A DNA stretch of 64,000 bases. It comes from Pseudopyrenochaeta lycopersici (Eukaryota > Ascomycota > Dothideomycetes > Pleosporales > Pseudopyrenochaetaceae). The translations under genes were made by a program, and so were the position numbers. Shown here piece by piece: positions 50,984 to 61,259 of the stretch (position 1 is the stretch's first letter; each line of letters opens with the position of its first letter). The stretch is taken from NCBI GenBank assembly GCA_003313425.1, contig NHZP01000051.1, positions 1 through 64,000 on the forward strand. The letters run 5' to 3'. Below the pieces are notes generated by a model, which was not told the DNA's origin, searched no databases, and saw only the letters and a program-made list of their open reading frames with translations.

Positions 50984-51457
50984 TCTTTAAGATTAAGAAT
51001 TTCTAATACTATAATAAATATTATTTTAAAAAAAATTTATAAAAAAACATTATTTATTTTTATAGAAAATTAATAAATTTCTTAAACTATTTATTTTAAA
51101 AAATATAATTAACTAAGATTATAGAGCTACTTAAGAAATATATCTTTAATATTAAGACTTTTTTATTTTACATATTAAATAAGGCTAGAAAATTAGAAAT
51201 AAAGGTAGGATTTTGGCAGATTTTGGTGAGGAAATGCGTGCGTTACGAGGGGACGATCGCTACGAGGTGAGCCTCGGTATACCCAAGCTTTGTACTACAA
51301 TGCAGTATCGCGTACCCTCGCTGCTGTGCTGTAGATCTAACAGCATACTCTTTCCGAGCATAAACCTTGTATCTAACAAGTAGGTACTATAGTAGAATAC
51401 TAGCTAGTTAACTAGCGTTATAAGTAAGTGTTTATATATAATAATTTAAGTTAATTC
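50984..51457. other. AT-rich gap, no gene
   Basis: 50984-51190 is extremely AT-rich with A and T runs. 51191-51457 is closer to unique-sequence composition, with TGG/CAG words intact. I see no supported gene, RNA or mobile element. Confidence 0.5.
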
Positions 51458-51465
51458 TAAAAATG

Positions 51466-52466
51466 CAGACTTGTCGGCAGTTCAATATTAATTAATAAGG
51501 GTGATAATTATTGATATTGAATTGATATTCAGACCCAAGATTAATAATAACATTGCCAAGGAATTACGTGATTGGGACAAACATAAATCTGGGGTGTTTC
51601 AGACGATTTGGGCACCTAGAGTCCGGAAAGCCTATTGCCGTCGCTTTCTACTTCGGCTGTGCTATTGTTAGGGTCTTCTGCCGGTATGTAGAGCGTCTGG
51701 ATAAGCCCGTTCTTATTCTAATTACCCAGCACCTCTGTCATCTCCACAATCCATGCTCCTAGCCTAGCTCTGTCCTATGAGATAGTTCTCCTTACGCCTG
51801 AGAAGTCGCGCTCGGCTTCATCAGACATTGGTGGGAGAGAAAGGATATCCATCGCTATTTGATGAAGCTGAGGGTATGCTAGTTGCTGCTCCTCTTTACA
51901 CACAGTCCTTACAATACATTAATGATTGCCCTGACTGGTCGCGCATTTCCTTATTATTCTCTGGCTTTCGAAAGTGTGTCTATATATCTGTAGCACGCCT
52001 CTTTCTGAACTTTACGTCCTCACGGCTACGGTTAGGCCGATGCGGTTTATTATTGAGGAAGCGCTATAGGCTAGAAGAGGCTCTAGAGGATGGCGGAGTG
52101 GGTAGAGAGGGCGTGGACGAGGAGGAAGGAGTTCGGATAAGTTAACCTCGGGAGTTTTAGGAGGTCATAACGTTGTAGAATGGTTTATGGCAGTAGTTGT
52201 GGAGTATGCAGCGGAAAGATAAACCGGTAGATACTCTCTGGGATTTGCGCGCAAAAGGCGCAAAAAAGGAAAACGCGAAAGGACGCGGAAGGCGCGGCAA
52301 AACACCAAAAAAGGCGAAAAAAGCAAAAAGGTGGGTGAGCGCGTGTCCTGATCAATACTTATCAATATTGAATTGATAACGATTTCCCATATTGATATTG
52401 CCTACTTAGATCAATATTGATATTGATTGATAAGAACATTGATAAGCACATATTGCCGACAAGTCG
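51466..52466 (-). mobile_element. hAT element, 1,001 bp, internally deleted
   Basis: Terminal inverted repeats CAGACTTGTCGGCA and TGCCGACAAGTCG (one base shorter) are flanked by a perfect 8-bp duplication TAAAAATG (51458-51465 and 52467-52474), the hallmark of hAT insertion. Subterminal regions are packed with TCAATATTGAT/TTGATAAG words (51482-51532 and 52352-52455), the kind of repeats hAT transposases bind. It holds only the C-terminal part of a transposase (minus strand), so it is non-autonomous. It is not strongly RIP-mutated. Confidence 0.92.
51575..51899 (-). pseudogene. hAT transposase C-terminal dimerisation domain fragment
   Basis: Reading on the minus strand from 51899: AYPQLHQIAMDILSLPPMSD, then EAERDFSGVRRTIS, a stop, DRARLGAWIVEMTEVLGN and another stop. 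This matches the hAT C-terminal block (YPxLxxxAxDILSIPxxSxExERxFS...R..L....IE....L..W); the usual W before DRA and the final W are the two stops, as expected from TGG-to-TAG/TGA. The catalytic N-terminal two-thirds is missing from the element. Confidence 0.85.
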
Positions 52467-52474
52467 TAAAAATG

Positions 52475-52831
52475 TCACGAGTAAACCCACCTACGGCCAC
52501 ATACCGGGCACAGCCCGGGATAGTAACGGGCGATCACGTGCCTATAGATATACTCTCTCATCCTGAGCCTAGATACCTCCTTAAGGATTCGTCTTAATTC
52601 AATCGTATACCTATATCTCCAATTCCTGCCTACAACCCTTACACCCTGCCAAGGGAAAGCATCCTTCTATGGAACCTGCGTTCCATAACATTTAGGCATA
52701 ACAGTTAGGTAAAAATAACTAGCTATGTTCAATCTTAATTTGTTTTTATCTTATTAATGTAATACTAAAACAAAAGGATACATAAAACTCTCTCCAGAAT
52801 TATATAAGTCTATGCAATAAATTCATCTTTA
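52475..52831. other. Intergenic DNA between hAT element and SDR gene
   Basis: No open frame of note. It contains a GATCACGTGCC word near 52533 and AT-rich sequence next to the SDR stop codon, which should hold that gene's 3' untranslated region. No repeat recognised. Confidence 0.5.
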
Positions 52832-53758
52832 TTACACCATCTCATTCTCGAGTTCCTTTTCTGTCCAGTCCCAAAGCGCCTCCGATAGCTTTCTATCCTG
52901 GGTCCACTTGCTCCCTTTGCCGGTTACCCCAACTGGCTCATAATACTCTCCTGACACAACATTCGAACCCACCGAAGCCCACAGCTGATTCAGCGCACCG
53001 GTGCGTACATCCACCGCAATAGCAGCTGAGGCAAGTTTGGCCACAATGCCTGCGAAGAAGCCGCTCTTAATGAAGCTGGTGCCCAAGTTTGTCTGTACGG
53101 CACCAGGATGAATAGAGGGAGACTTGAGCTGGGGATATCGTCGCGCGAGCTCGTGGGCCCAGAGAGTGTTGGCGAGCTTACTCTGTCCATAGAGGACGGA
53201 GGAGCGGAGCTTGTCGCCCTTGGTCTTGAGTGTGTCAAACACGATGCCGGAAGATTTGTCCGCCCACCTGTGCGCCGATGACGAGAGAACAATGACGCGC
53301 ACATCTGCGCCGGGTTGTTGAGCTGTTTCAAGGAGCGTTGGGAGGAGCAACTTGGTCAAGAGGGCGTGGCCCATGTGATTGGTGCCAAACTGGATCTCGT
53401 AGCCGTCTTTGGTCCTGTCTCGAGGGACCATCATGATCCCAGCGTTCAGCATGAGTATATCGAGGCGCTGGGATTGCTCGCGAAAGGTTTTGGCTGCTTC
53501 ACGTATCGAGGCGAAGGAAGTAAGATCCATCTGGAGGACTTTGATAGGCGGTGTATTAGGCACTTGCTGTTTGATCTGGTTGATGGATTCTTGAGCTTTG
53601 GTGGTGCTGCGGGCCCCAAGCCAGATCTCGGCGGGATTGTGTTTGGCAAGTTCGAGGATTGACTGCTCGCCCAAGCCGCTGTTGCCTCCTGTGACGAGGA
53701 TGACTTTGCCGTCCAGTGAGGGGGTGTCCTTAGCGGGTTTGAAGTCTACGCCGCCCAT
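52832..53758 (-). CDS. Short-chain dehydrogenase/reductase (SDR), NAD(P)-dependent
   Basis: An intact, intron-free 308-codon gene, the only one in the window. It is a classical SDR with a Rossmann fold: the cofactor loop TGGNSGLG is at residues 23-30, a DLT after the fourth strand at 79, NAG at 105-107, the structural Asn in FGTNHMGH at 127, the catalytic Ser in SSSAH (159-161), the YxxxK pair Tyr190/Lys194, and HPG (217-219) after the sixth strand. It resembles the WW-domain-oxidoreductase/retinol-dehydrogenase-like fungal SDRs; substrate unknown. Arg50 (GARS) after the second strand favours NADPH, an inference. No signal peptide or membrane segment, so probably cytosolic. The start is the first ATG, in a CACAATGG context; a TAATAAA overlaps the stop. 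Codon use is normal, with no RIP marks, despite repeats on both sides. Confidence 0.93.
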   Translation of the reverse strand: MGGVDFKPAKDTPSLDGKVILVTGGNSGLGEQSILELAKHNPAEIWLGARSTTKAQESINQIKQQVPNTPPIKVLQMDLTSFASIREAAKTFREQSQRLDILMLNAGIMMVPRDRTKDGYEIQFGTNHMGHALLTKLLLPTLLETAQQPGADVRVIVLSSSAHRWADKSSGIVFDTLKTKGDKLRSSVLYGQSKLANTLWAHELARRYPQLKSPSIHPGAVQTNLGTSFIKSGFFAGIVAKLASAAIAVDVRTGALNQLWASVGSNVVSGEYYEPVGVTGKGSKWTQDRKLSEALWDWTEKELENEMV

Positions 53759-54079
53759 TGTGGTTAGTAAGGGCTAAGAAAAGGCTGTTGGATAGATCAA
53801 AGGGGGAAGAGTTGGGGGAGTAGCGATTTTTGAATTGAACGCATTAATTAGAGGAGAGCAAGACTAAATACTTAAAAATGAATGGCCGAAATACCAACGT
53901 ACGCGGACGAAGACCGCGGTGGCCGGACGCATTTTCTAACTAATGGATGGGGGAAAACATAGGAGTGTGGACTGACGGTGATTGGTCGAGACAGGAGCTT
54001 AGAGGTTACTGAGGTGGACGGCGTAACAACGACCGGGACGGCGTAACGATCGCTCCGAACAGCGAAATCAAGAACCAAA
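53759..54079. promoter_or_regulatory. Upstream region of the SDR gene
   Basis: About 110 bp upstream of the SDR ATG (minus strand) is pyrimidine-rich (CCCCCAACTCTTCCCCCTTT), a common feature of fungal core promoters; no TATA box is clear. The distal part contains two close copies of ACGGCGTAAC(A/G)A (54018-54049). The LINE fragment starts at its far side. Confidence 0.4.
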
Positions 54080-54646
54080 TTGAGGGTAACGCCCGCCGGC
54101 AGACGCACCCCTCACGCTACATCCGCTCAGATCGACGCTCAAAAGATGGTGCAAGACACAAACGGAACGGGCATGGATGACCAAATGGAGAAAGAGACCA
54201 AAGGCCGAGCAACCTACAGACACACACTTGTACCCACTAAGAATGTGTTCCAACTGCATGAAGGCCTCAGCAAACGGGAGAGCGCACTGCTGGTGCAGCT
54301 GCGGACCGAGAAGATCGAGCTGAACGACTCTCTGTTCAACCGGTGAGTACCAAGCGTCCCCAGCCCCCGCTGCGAGTGTGGGAAAAGGCCGCAGACCGTC
54401 CCTCACATCCTCATTCGCTGCAGCACACACGGAGACCCCCGGAACCGGTTCTTTGGGACACTCGCTGGACAATACAACCTCCGGACTATCCTGAGCGCGC
54501 CACAGTTAGCTACCAAAGCTATCGAATGAATGGAACAGACGCAGATCCTTGGGCAAGTGGGGATCAGAGACGCACAGACGATGCCGAGCGCTAGGGGAGA
54601 CTGTAAGTACAATGCATGCGACACACGAGGCAGAAAGCCTCTATGA
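54080..54646 (+). pseudogene. LINE (Tad-type) reverse-transcriptase C-terminal fragment
   Basis: One frame, interrupted by TGA at 54344-54346 and 54527-54529, reads LHEGLSKRESALLVQLRTEK, then SPRCECGKRPQTVPHILIRC and RNRFFGTLAGQ. The LLxQLRTGK block followed by CxCG...HxLxxC is the cysteine-rich tail found after the RT/RNase H of fungal non-LTR elements. The second TGA stands where a Trp is expected (AIEW). No RT core, 5' part or poly-A tail is visible, so it is a 5'-truncated or eroded scrap. It lacks the heavy RIP of the rest of the window. Confidence 0.8.
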
Positions 54647-56640
54647 GCTTAGAAGTACGGTGTTGAAGTAACAGCCACTGTCTAGACGAGCGAGCGGGCA
54701 AATGTAGGTAGTGGTTGAAAGGAAGATGGCAGGTCTCTAGGGACAGACGGCTCCTGTTCATGGCACTGACGTAGGGCGACGCGGTACTGAGTAACCGCGG
54801 CGCGTTGGCTGTTTGCCATGTCAGCTAGTCCGGGCATAGCTACGCGTATTACGCGGCTACAAAAGAGTATGAATAGGTAAATTGAGCCTAACTCAATGTC
54901 AACGCATAAAGGCTATACGTTAAGCACGAGCTGCTTTTAGAGGACAAGGCAGATGACCTCTCCCTTAATGTTGACCAAGTGATGTGTCCAGTTCGGGCTA
55001 GCTGCTGATCACGCTCATTGACCTCTGTCGAATCCGTCCACGACTTCAGATCCTTTCACGTGCCAGTGCGACTTTAGCCGTTTCCTAGTCTTCCTGGCGC
55101 AATTATGTTACACAGCTGCACCTCGCCTGATATCTAGTGTGCGCCTAGCAATCCCTGCTGACATAAACATTTCGGCGCAGCCAGCGTAATCGCTAGCACT
55201 AAAAATATTGTACATAGAACCATAATGCTGACTGAGCTAACATCTGCCAAAGACCTACGTCCGATAGGTTGTGCTGAGGAAGGTACGGGAAGCGAGGATG
55301 TCGCAGGCCAGGCATAGCCTCAGAATCCAACGTCGTGGGGGTTCCTGTAGATAAGCTAGGCCAGAGTGCTCGACACAATACACATAGAACACTGCATTTT
55401 ATTATTCCGCTGGAATATATATTCCCTACACACAAAAGGGCGACATAGTTTCTCGAGCCCGCTAAGGCGGAGGGCGGACATAAGGGCACTGATCGCCGAA
55501 TTTCTTTAGGGGGGACGCGATGTTTAACAAAGTTTCGGGCGGACTTAAAGTTGCGCCGGAACTCTCAAGACATAGACTAATGACGGTAACCACGGTAAGT
55601 CCTATTCTGGTGGCTTGCATCTGTAAGCCTTTTTAGGGTGCACAAAGAAATTGTGTAAAGAAGTGCACATTATATTGATTGTCTGTTTAAGATGGAGGGT
55701 GGCCTGCAGCTAACGTGTTCCACAAGCGAGCTGATCAGCCCTACCAAGCCCTACGCATTTAACTTCTGATATTAGACCACAACGTACAAAACAAACTTCA
55801 CATAAATTATTATACAGTCGTTTGGCGCTTTAGGCACGCACGAGCAGTGTGTTCAAGCGACTCACACATACTGCACTTGCTCAGGGCGCATGTTTAAGGC
55901 CTGCGAGGCATTGTACGAGCTCCGCTCTAAAGTGTCTCCTTTTTAATTGGCGCCTCCACCTAACCCTTGTTTATCTTCTCCTAGCCTTCCTAGATAGTTA
56001 ACATACCTCTATCTGTAATAGTTGTACGAGGTTAAGCTAGCTTCCTTTTTTACCGTGTATTTTCAGCTCGAAGCGCAGCAACTTTAACCTAAAGGATTAC
56101 CCTCTTATGTACAGCCTTCTTATACCCCTTTAACAGCTGCTGAAAGGCGCGATCTGTTAGAGAGCGGGAGTTTTTTGCACAAAGCCTACGTTAACCTTAA
56201 ATGTACTTCGCCTGGCGCTTAACCTTAGTAAGATTCTAAGGTGTTTTTAACTCCTATTCAGAGCCCTCTGTATGTACTAGACTTAGAGTCTGTACAACAG
56301 GTAGTAAGCTACTAACGACCTGTTCTAGATCGTACGGAATAAGGCCTGTAGCTCGAAAACTGCTCTAGATATTTTTTGCAGTAATTGCTATAGTATATGC
56401 GAGGTAATAGACGTCAAAGAAATCTTCCTTCGTGATGTGATTGATACTGGGACCGGAGCACAATAGGTGACGCCGTCGAGATCTGCAAGCATACTTAACT
56501 TGTTAGCGTAGTCACCTCGGTGAAATACGATACGTGCCTGAAAGGGCAGCATCTTAATGGGAGGCGCCTGGATGCTTTGTTGCTGCTCACCCTGCGGTGC
56601 GCTAAAAATAAAATAGCTTTAATTTAGGCTCCTTTCGATT
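54647..56640. other. About 2 kb without a recognisable gene
   Basis: Mixed composition, not strongly RIP-mutated up to about 55900, then more TA-rich. Short open frames (e.g. 55199-55489 minus) show no domain, codon bias or start context that would support a gene. A minus-strand stretch at 56430-56590 stays open (FHRGDYANKLSMLADLDGV) but matches nothing I know. Confidence 0.45.
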
Positions 56641-56654
56641 TAGGCTCCTTTAGC

Positions 56655-57030
56655 TTCCGGTCTTTTTAGCGTACATTACCGCAATCAGCTCGGCTTTAGT
56701 AGTTAATTTGGTGAAGCATTGTTATAGTGTCGCTTTCCAGTCAATAGGGCCGCCAAATAGGAAGACTAACTATGTAGCCTTGTGAGCTCTTCCGAGTGGC
56801 CTTATGGTCAGCGTATGAAGCGACGGTGGCACCGGAGACGTCTGGCTCTTCACGATTCATAATATGGGCTGTGTCCATGGAAGTCGAGGCATCGTAGTAT
56901 AGTGATAGATCCATTGTATGATATAGGTATTCGAGAGCTTGGTAGGCAGCGTTGATATGCTGGGTTGAAGGGTTGGCTAGTTTTGAATGAGCTTTGGCAA
57001 CATCAGGCCGAGTACTATACCTGTTGCGAC
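56655..57030 (-). pseudogene. Copia RT/RNase H relic
   Basis: On the minus strand: STRPDVAKAHSKLANPSTQH, AAYQALEYLYHTMDLSLYYD, ASYADHKATRKSSQGYIVSL, then after a one-base frameshift LFGGPIDWKATL and TKLTTKAELIAVMYA. These are the RT tail and the D, E motifs of Ty1/Copia RNase H (usual FADxxxTRRSSQGY, WKATxQxTVTxSTTEAEL). It belongs to a different, older copy than the nested Copia at 29606. The remainder of the element is not recognisable. Confidence 0.8.
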
Positions 57031-57084
57031 ATAGCCAAAATCTTCCCGGTTTTCTAAGGAACTGTCTCCCAAGGATTCGTCATG

Positions 57085-57260
57085 GTTACATCACTATCGA
57101 GACCACTTACCATTGACATCACTCACCATTGACACCACTCAGCACCGCTCACCACTCAGCACCAGTAATCTTGTTGGACTGGACTGGACTGGATTCAGGA
57201 TTCGGATCCAGTCCAGTCCGGTGCAAGGGCTCTGGGACTCCCAGAGCGCCAGTGCAAATC
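57085..57260. repeat. Short direct and inverted repeats
   Basis: ACCATTGACA(T/C)CACTCA units (57110-57142) and CACTCAGCACC units (57137-57164) are followed by GGACTGGACTGGACTGGAT (57177-57195), whose inverse ATCCAGTCCAGTCC follows at 57208-57221, and by the hairpin GCTCTGGGACTCCCAGAGC (57229-57247). Possibly a terminal region of the hAT relic to the right. Confidence 0.6.
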
Positions 57261-57539
57261 CAGTTCTCACAATTGCTTAGTAAGCAACCTTTTTTAATAG
57301 AAAAGGCTAGTCCAGTAGCCAAATACACATTTATTCTACACTATATACTGAGTCATAGACCTCTATAATGTCCACACTAGTTCTATTAATATTGTCCTCG
57401 TCCAGAAGCTTGTCTTAGTCCAAGATCTGAAGTTCCGCGCCGTCTATTTTAGTATTAGCATTACCCCTACCCTACTGCCCAGTTTCCTAAGGGTCAGGCT
57501 CACCTTCTAGTCTCCTAATACCTTCGTCGTTAAAAGTAT

Positions 57540-58496
57540 TCTATGTAGGTAGTCTATACTATAATTAAAGGCACTCGCTAGCTTTAATAATATCTATCTT
57601 AAGCCTTAAGCGCTAGTTAGTAAGCAGTATCTTTATGCTGCTAAATAGTGTCTTATACTTATTAGACATTAGTAGAATAGCTAGTACGTTAAGAGCTATA
57701 CATGCTAGATTAGGTTACGAGTAGAAGTAATTATTCTAGTACTAGATAACGTTAAACAAGTTATATTTATTAAGCTAGATAACGTCTTTCTTAAGAAACT
57801 AATTAAGGAGATTAATAGCTGGTATTTAGGTACTAATACCTTATAGCAGAGCTTAAGCCGCTTATAGCTTTTAATAGTAGTAGAAGCCTTCTCTTTCTTA
57901 GCTAGAACAGCTAGCGTTAGGGCTAGGGTAGCAGACGCCTGCTTAGTAGAGTACCTACCTTAATACTCTTCTAACTAGAACTCCTTAATAAGCTCTTTTA
58001 TAGTTAAAATATATAGCTGCTTAACTTTATCTATCTAGGTCTTAATATACTACTAATGTTTAAGAGTTAGATTTAGAGAAATAGCAGTATAGTATGCTAG
58101 CGTATTATCTGCTTTTTTAAAGTATTCCTTAGCCTTACTCTAGGAAACTTTAGCTGCAGCAGTAAGAAATGCGAAGTTATCTACTTTAGTTGCAAGAGCT
58201 CTACGGCTATATTTCTTCTAAACCGCCTCTTTGTTGAGCTCTTTAAATTTAATCTTAGCCTGCTGAATCTTATCTAGCAGCCAGTTAAGCGTCTGAAAGT
58301 AATCCGCTAGTGTTGACGCCCTGCCTTCCGTAGACAGGGTTCTATCATAGAACGTCTCAAGCTTGTCGTGAAGGTGCGCATGTTCCTCCCACTGTTGCTT
58401 AGAAAGGCGGTCTTGAAAGAGGGTTTCTGGGCCCTGGCTACCAACCTGGCCTGGCGATTCACAGTTGCCGAATAAAAGGCATGTAATACGAAACAC
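57540..58496 (-). pseudogene. hAT transposase relic (second family)
   Basis: On the minus strand from 58496 the frame is clean (DRLSKQQWEEHAHLHDKLET, YFQTLNWLLDKIQQAK), then becomes RIP-degraded from about 58220 leftwards. It shows AYYTAISLNLTLKHQQY (usual AAxxLNPxxKxxyf), ELIKEFQLEEYQG and, near 57590-57680, a degraded LMSNKYKTLF...LLTNQRLRLKIDII, the C-terminal dimerisation block. This is a Restless/hAT-type transposase missing its N-terminus. The abrupt change from RIP-free to RIP-rich near 58220 is notable. Element ends are not defined. Confidence 0.75.
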
Positions 58497-58698
58497 ATCC
58501 GCTCTCGAAGGTTAATGTACCACCGCCTAGTCGTCTCTCTAACGCACTCACATTTTTCAAACCTGGGATCATGAACGGCTTTACAGTTTGTGGTTTGCCT
58601 CTATCTTTACCTACCTTTGATTGACCTTCTCCTCGCAACTGACTGGAAACATGTAATTTTGCACCTACTGAAACACCGCTTTGGGAACTAATCGATTC

Positions 58699-58717
58699 GT
58701 GCATTCGTCGAATGCAC
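58699..58717. repeat. Perfect 19-base palindrome
   Basis: GTGCATTCG-T-CGAATGCAC, a perfect 9-bp stem with one central base. It lies just beyond the hAT relic; it could be an end of that element or chance. Confidence 0.5.
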
Positions 58718-58950
58718 TGATCTATTTTGCTACATTTGACTATGTACAGTGAGGGAAACCCCTTTTTCTACATCTCTTTATCGACCCGAAGACTAGACAG
58801 AATCCTTCGAAATTCCTTTCGCTATTGTTCTGGCTTAAGTCGCTTTCACAACTGTTTAAGAGGCCATTCCTATTCCTATTACTACTTACAACGCACGTTG
58901 CGGCTTGGAACACGAGGTCTAATTCTGTACTAACCCTGCTCTATATAACA

Positions 58951-59571
58951 TTACCTTGGGTTATCTTCGTTGTGGTCGCCTACACCTCCGTGCATTTTCC
59001 GGATGTGGGCCTTCTGCTTATCCTTCCTTAAGAATGATTTAATTCCTGTGGTGGTACTATATTCGCACGACGGAATATAGCACTAATACTTAGGCTTCTT
59101 GGGGGCATGCATGGTAGTGTAATGCCTCTTGAGTTCTGCTGGTCGGCCGAAGGTCTTACAGGCGCACTGTCTCTGATTGCACTTGAACTTGCCATTTTTG
59201 AGGACAGCACTGATGGTGCCGAAAGATTTATCGAAAGGATTATCGAGGACAGTAGTATCTTTAGCAGTGGCGGAGATCGAACCTGATGTCTTATTAGAAG
59301 CCTCTGCAGATGAAGGATCTTCGAAGCCTAACTCCCAAGGCCTTGTGTTAAGAATATCGACCTGACTATCGGAAGTTTGGCCTCTAGTCGACATTGCTGC
59401 GCTACTATTCGCTTGACCGGAGGTGCAAGCGGTCGTTGAAAGGGAGCTACATTTCAGGTCAGCCAGGTGATCCTCATTTTCATCTGCGTTGGCATACTTG
59501 GTTATCTCCTCGACAAGATCCCCCGTCTCTTGCAATACCTTGAGATGTGCCAAGAGAAGACTGTGACGATG
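58951..59571 (-). pseudogene. C2H2 zinc-finger protein gene, broken by one TAG
   Basis: One minus-strand frame from 59571 to a TAA at 58951-58953, split by a single TAG at 59083-59085. Before it lie an acidic region (EEITKYANADENEDHLADL) and a Ser/Thr-rich linker, then a finger FKCNQRQCACKTFGRPAELK followed by RHYTTMH. After the TAG comes a second finger, CYIPSC...SFLRKDKQKAHIRKMH, in the same frame, so the stop is almost certainly a mutated codon (TGG to TAG; a Trp before Cys suits this family). No ATG opens the frame; a splice acceptor (TCACAG, near 59559) suggests an upstream exon lost into the repeat to the right. Probably a former fungal transcription-factor-like host gene. Confidence 0.7.
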
Positions 59572-59639
59572 TTAATCGTAGACTGGCCCATAACCTCTAT
59601 ATCGCGTACATCGCTGCCAGCGTAATTCCTAGCGTAATG

Positions 59640-60344
59640 CGCTGTTAACGGGCCTAGAAAGTACAGTGATATCTGATTAGAGAGACTGAAATTTTAGACT
59701 TTTACTAAGACTAAGAATATCAGATTAACTATTAGCTAGGCTAAAGAGCTAAAGTTAAGGCTATAGATATAAAGGAGTAGGTTACGCTCTAAGGAAATAG
59801 AGGGAGATAACTTATAGAAGAGAGATAACTTAAAAAAAATAAAGATAGCTTTAAGATTGCTTATAGCGGACGGTAAGCGCTTGCATTTAGATTATTCTTT
59901 TACGCGAAAGTCTTAGTTAAAAGTAATATAACAGTGTAACTAAAGCCCCCGCACCTAGTGCGAAAATAAAGTCTGTAATACGTCTCTCTATTACTATCTT
60001 TATTCGTAATAACAGTCCTTAGTTTAATAAAGACGCGGAAGAATAGATTAGGTAGCTACCTAGGGTACGTAAGGTAAGAGAATTTAGAGTAGATAATAAA
60101 GATTTATAATAAGGAAGAGGAAGATTCTAAAACTAAGTTAGCGGAAGCTTAGTAATATATTAAATCTAGGCCGCTTTAATACTAATTCTATAAATCTAAA
60201 TTGCTAGTATAAGTATAGTTCTATATACTAATACTATGTAGTACGTATTTAAGGTCTACGTCTAGGTTAGTTAGTAAAGGTAGGGCACGAGGAAGATTTA
60301 TCTAATGCCCTAGATAACTTAGTTTTTTAGCTATGTACTACTAC
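59640..60344. other. Unassigned RIP-degraded repeat DNA
   Basis: Strongly TA-biased sequence beginning just beyond the zinc-finger relic; no family recognised. It ends in the CTAC target duplication of the solo LTR. Confidence 0.4.
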
Positions 60345-60702
60345 TGTGGAGTAAACAAGGTGGTTCGGCACAATCCCGCAGTTCTGGTGTTGTGAATAAG
60401 AGGTGACGCTGGACTCAAATGTGCGTGAATAACAGGAGCAGCCCTGCCTGTGCAGTCTGCTAGAAACGAAGGTAAGTATAGAGCCTAATTAAAAGTAATA
60501 AGCAAAATAGTCTGAAATCTTATTAAATTGATGTAGCTAATGCACTAGCTACCTCGCAAAATCTCAGTTTTTGAAATAAATAATCGTAGTGTGTGGTGCA
60601 TAATATTAAGATCTCTCGCATCTCTAAGTCTTATCACTAAAGTTCGCTAACAAAGGAAACCTATTATCACCTAATTACCCAAGTACCCTATACAACGGCA
60701 CA
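60345..60702 (-). mobile_element. Solo LTR of the large element
   Basis: 358 bp, on the plus strand TGTGGAGTAAACAAGG to TACAACGGCACA, flanked by the 4-bp duplication CTAC (60341-60344 and 60703-60706). It has an internal deletion of about 20 bp relative to other copies near the CATGCACC block. Evidence that this family makes 4-bp duplications. Confidence 0.92.
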
Positions 60703-61171
60703 CTACTATTTAGAGTTCTTATTTAGCCTTACTCTTAACGTTTTTTATAAGCTTTATTATCTAATATATTATAATTAGTAGACAGTAATAATCCCTGTAG
60801 AGTAGGTTAAAACACGTTACCTAAGTTATTTAGTTACTGTTTACGTACTAAAAAAATCGCGTAATAGTAACTATAACTAGTAGGGGCAGATAGTAGTCAC
60901 GTAATTAAGAGAAACGTAGAATACTACTAGTAAAGATGTTAAGCTGCTTCCTCCTCTAGAATAGTTAGAAGGGTACTCTTAACTTCTTATTATGTATAAG
61001 GGGAGCTATATAATAAGTAAATTAAAGCAGTCTACAGCCTATACGTACCACTATATTAGCTTATATAGTCTTCTATTTCTATAGAGGAAGAAGTAGTTAC
61101 TAGTTAGTAAAGTTAACACTAAGTATAACGTACATAGCAAGCGAACGGGCTATGTAAGCGAGCAGGCTATG
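60703..61171. other. Unassigned RIP-degraded DNA
   Basis: AT-rich, no readable protein family. The last ~40 bases carry two copies of AAGCGA(A/G)C(G/A)GGCTATGTAA just outside the pogo terminal repeat. Confidence 0.4.
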
Positions 61172-61259
61172 TAACGTGCCCTACTACCTAGTGCACGCGA
61201 CTACCTGATGCACGCGAACACGAAAACTTCACTAAACTTTATAATGTAATTACTCTACT

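Noticed and set aside
53315..53662. Plus-strand and alternative minus-strand frames inside the SDR gene
   Set aside because: They are shadows of the SDR coding sequence, whose motifs are complete.
55199..55489. 96-codon minus-strand open frame
   Set aside because: No recognisable domain, unusual composition (Cys/Leu/Pro-rich) and no conserved context; chance frame in a gene-free stretch.
58825..59031. 68-codon plus-strand frame with hydrophobic segments resembling a small membrane protein
   Set aside because: It is antisense to the second zinc finger of the C2H2 pseudogene, which has clear motifs on the other strand.
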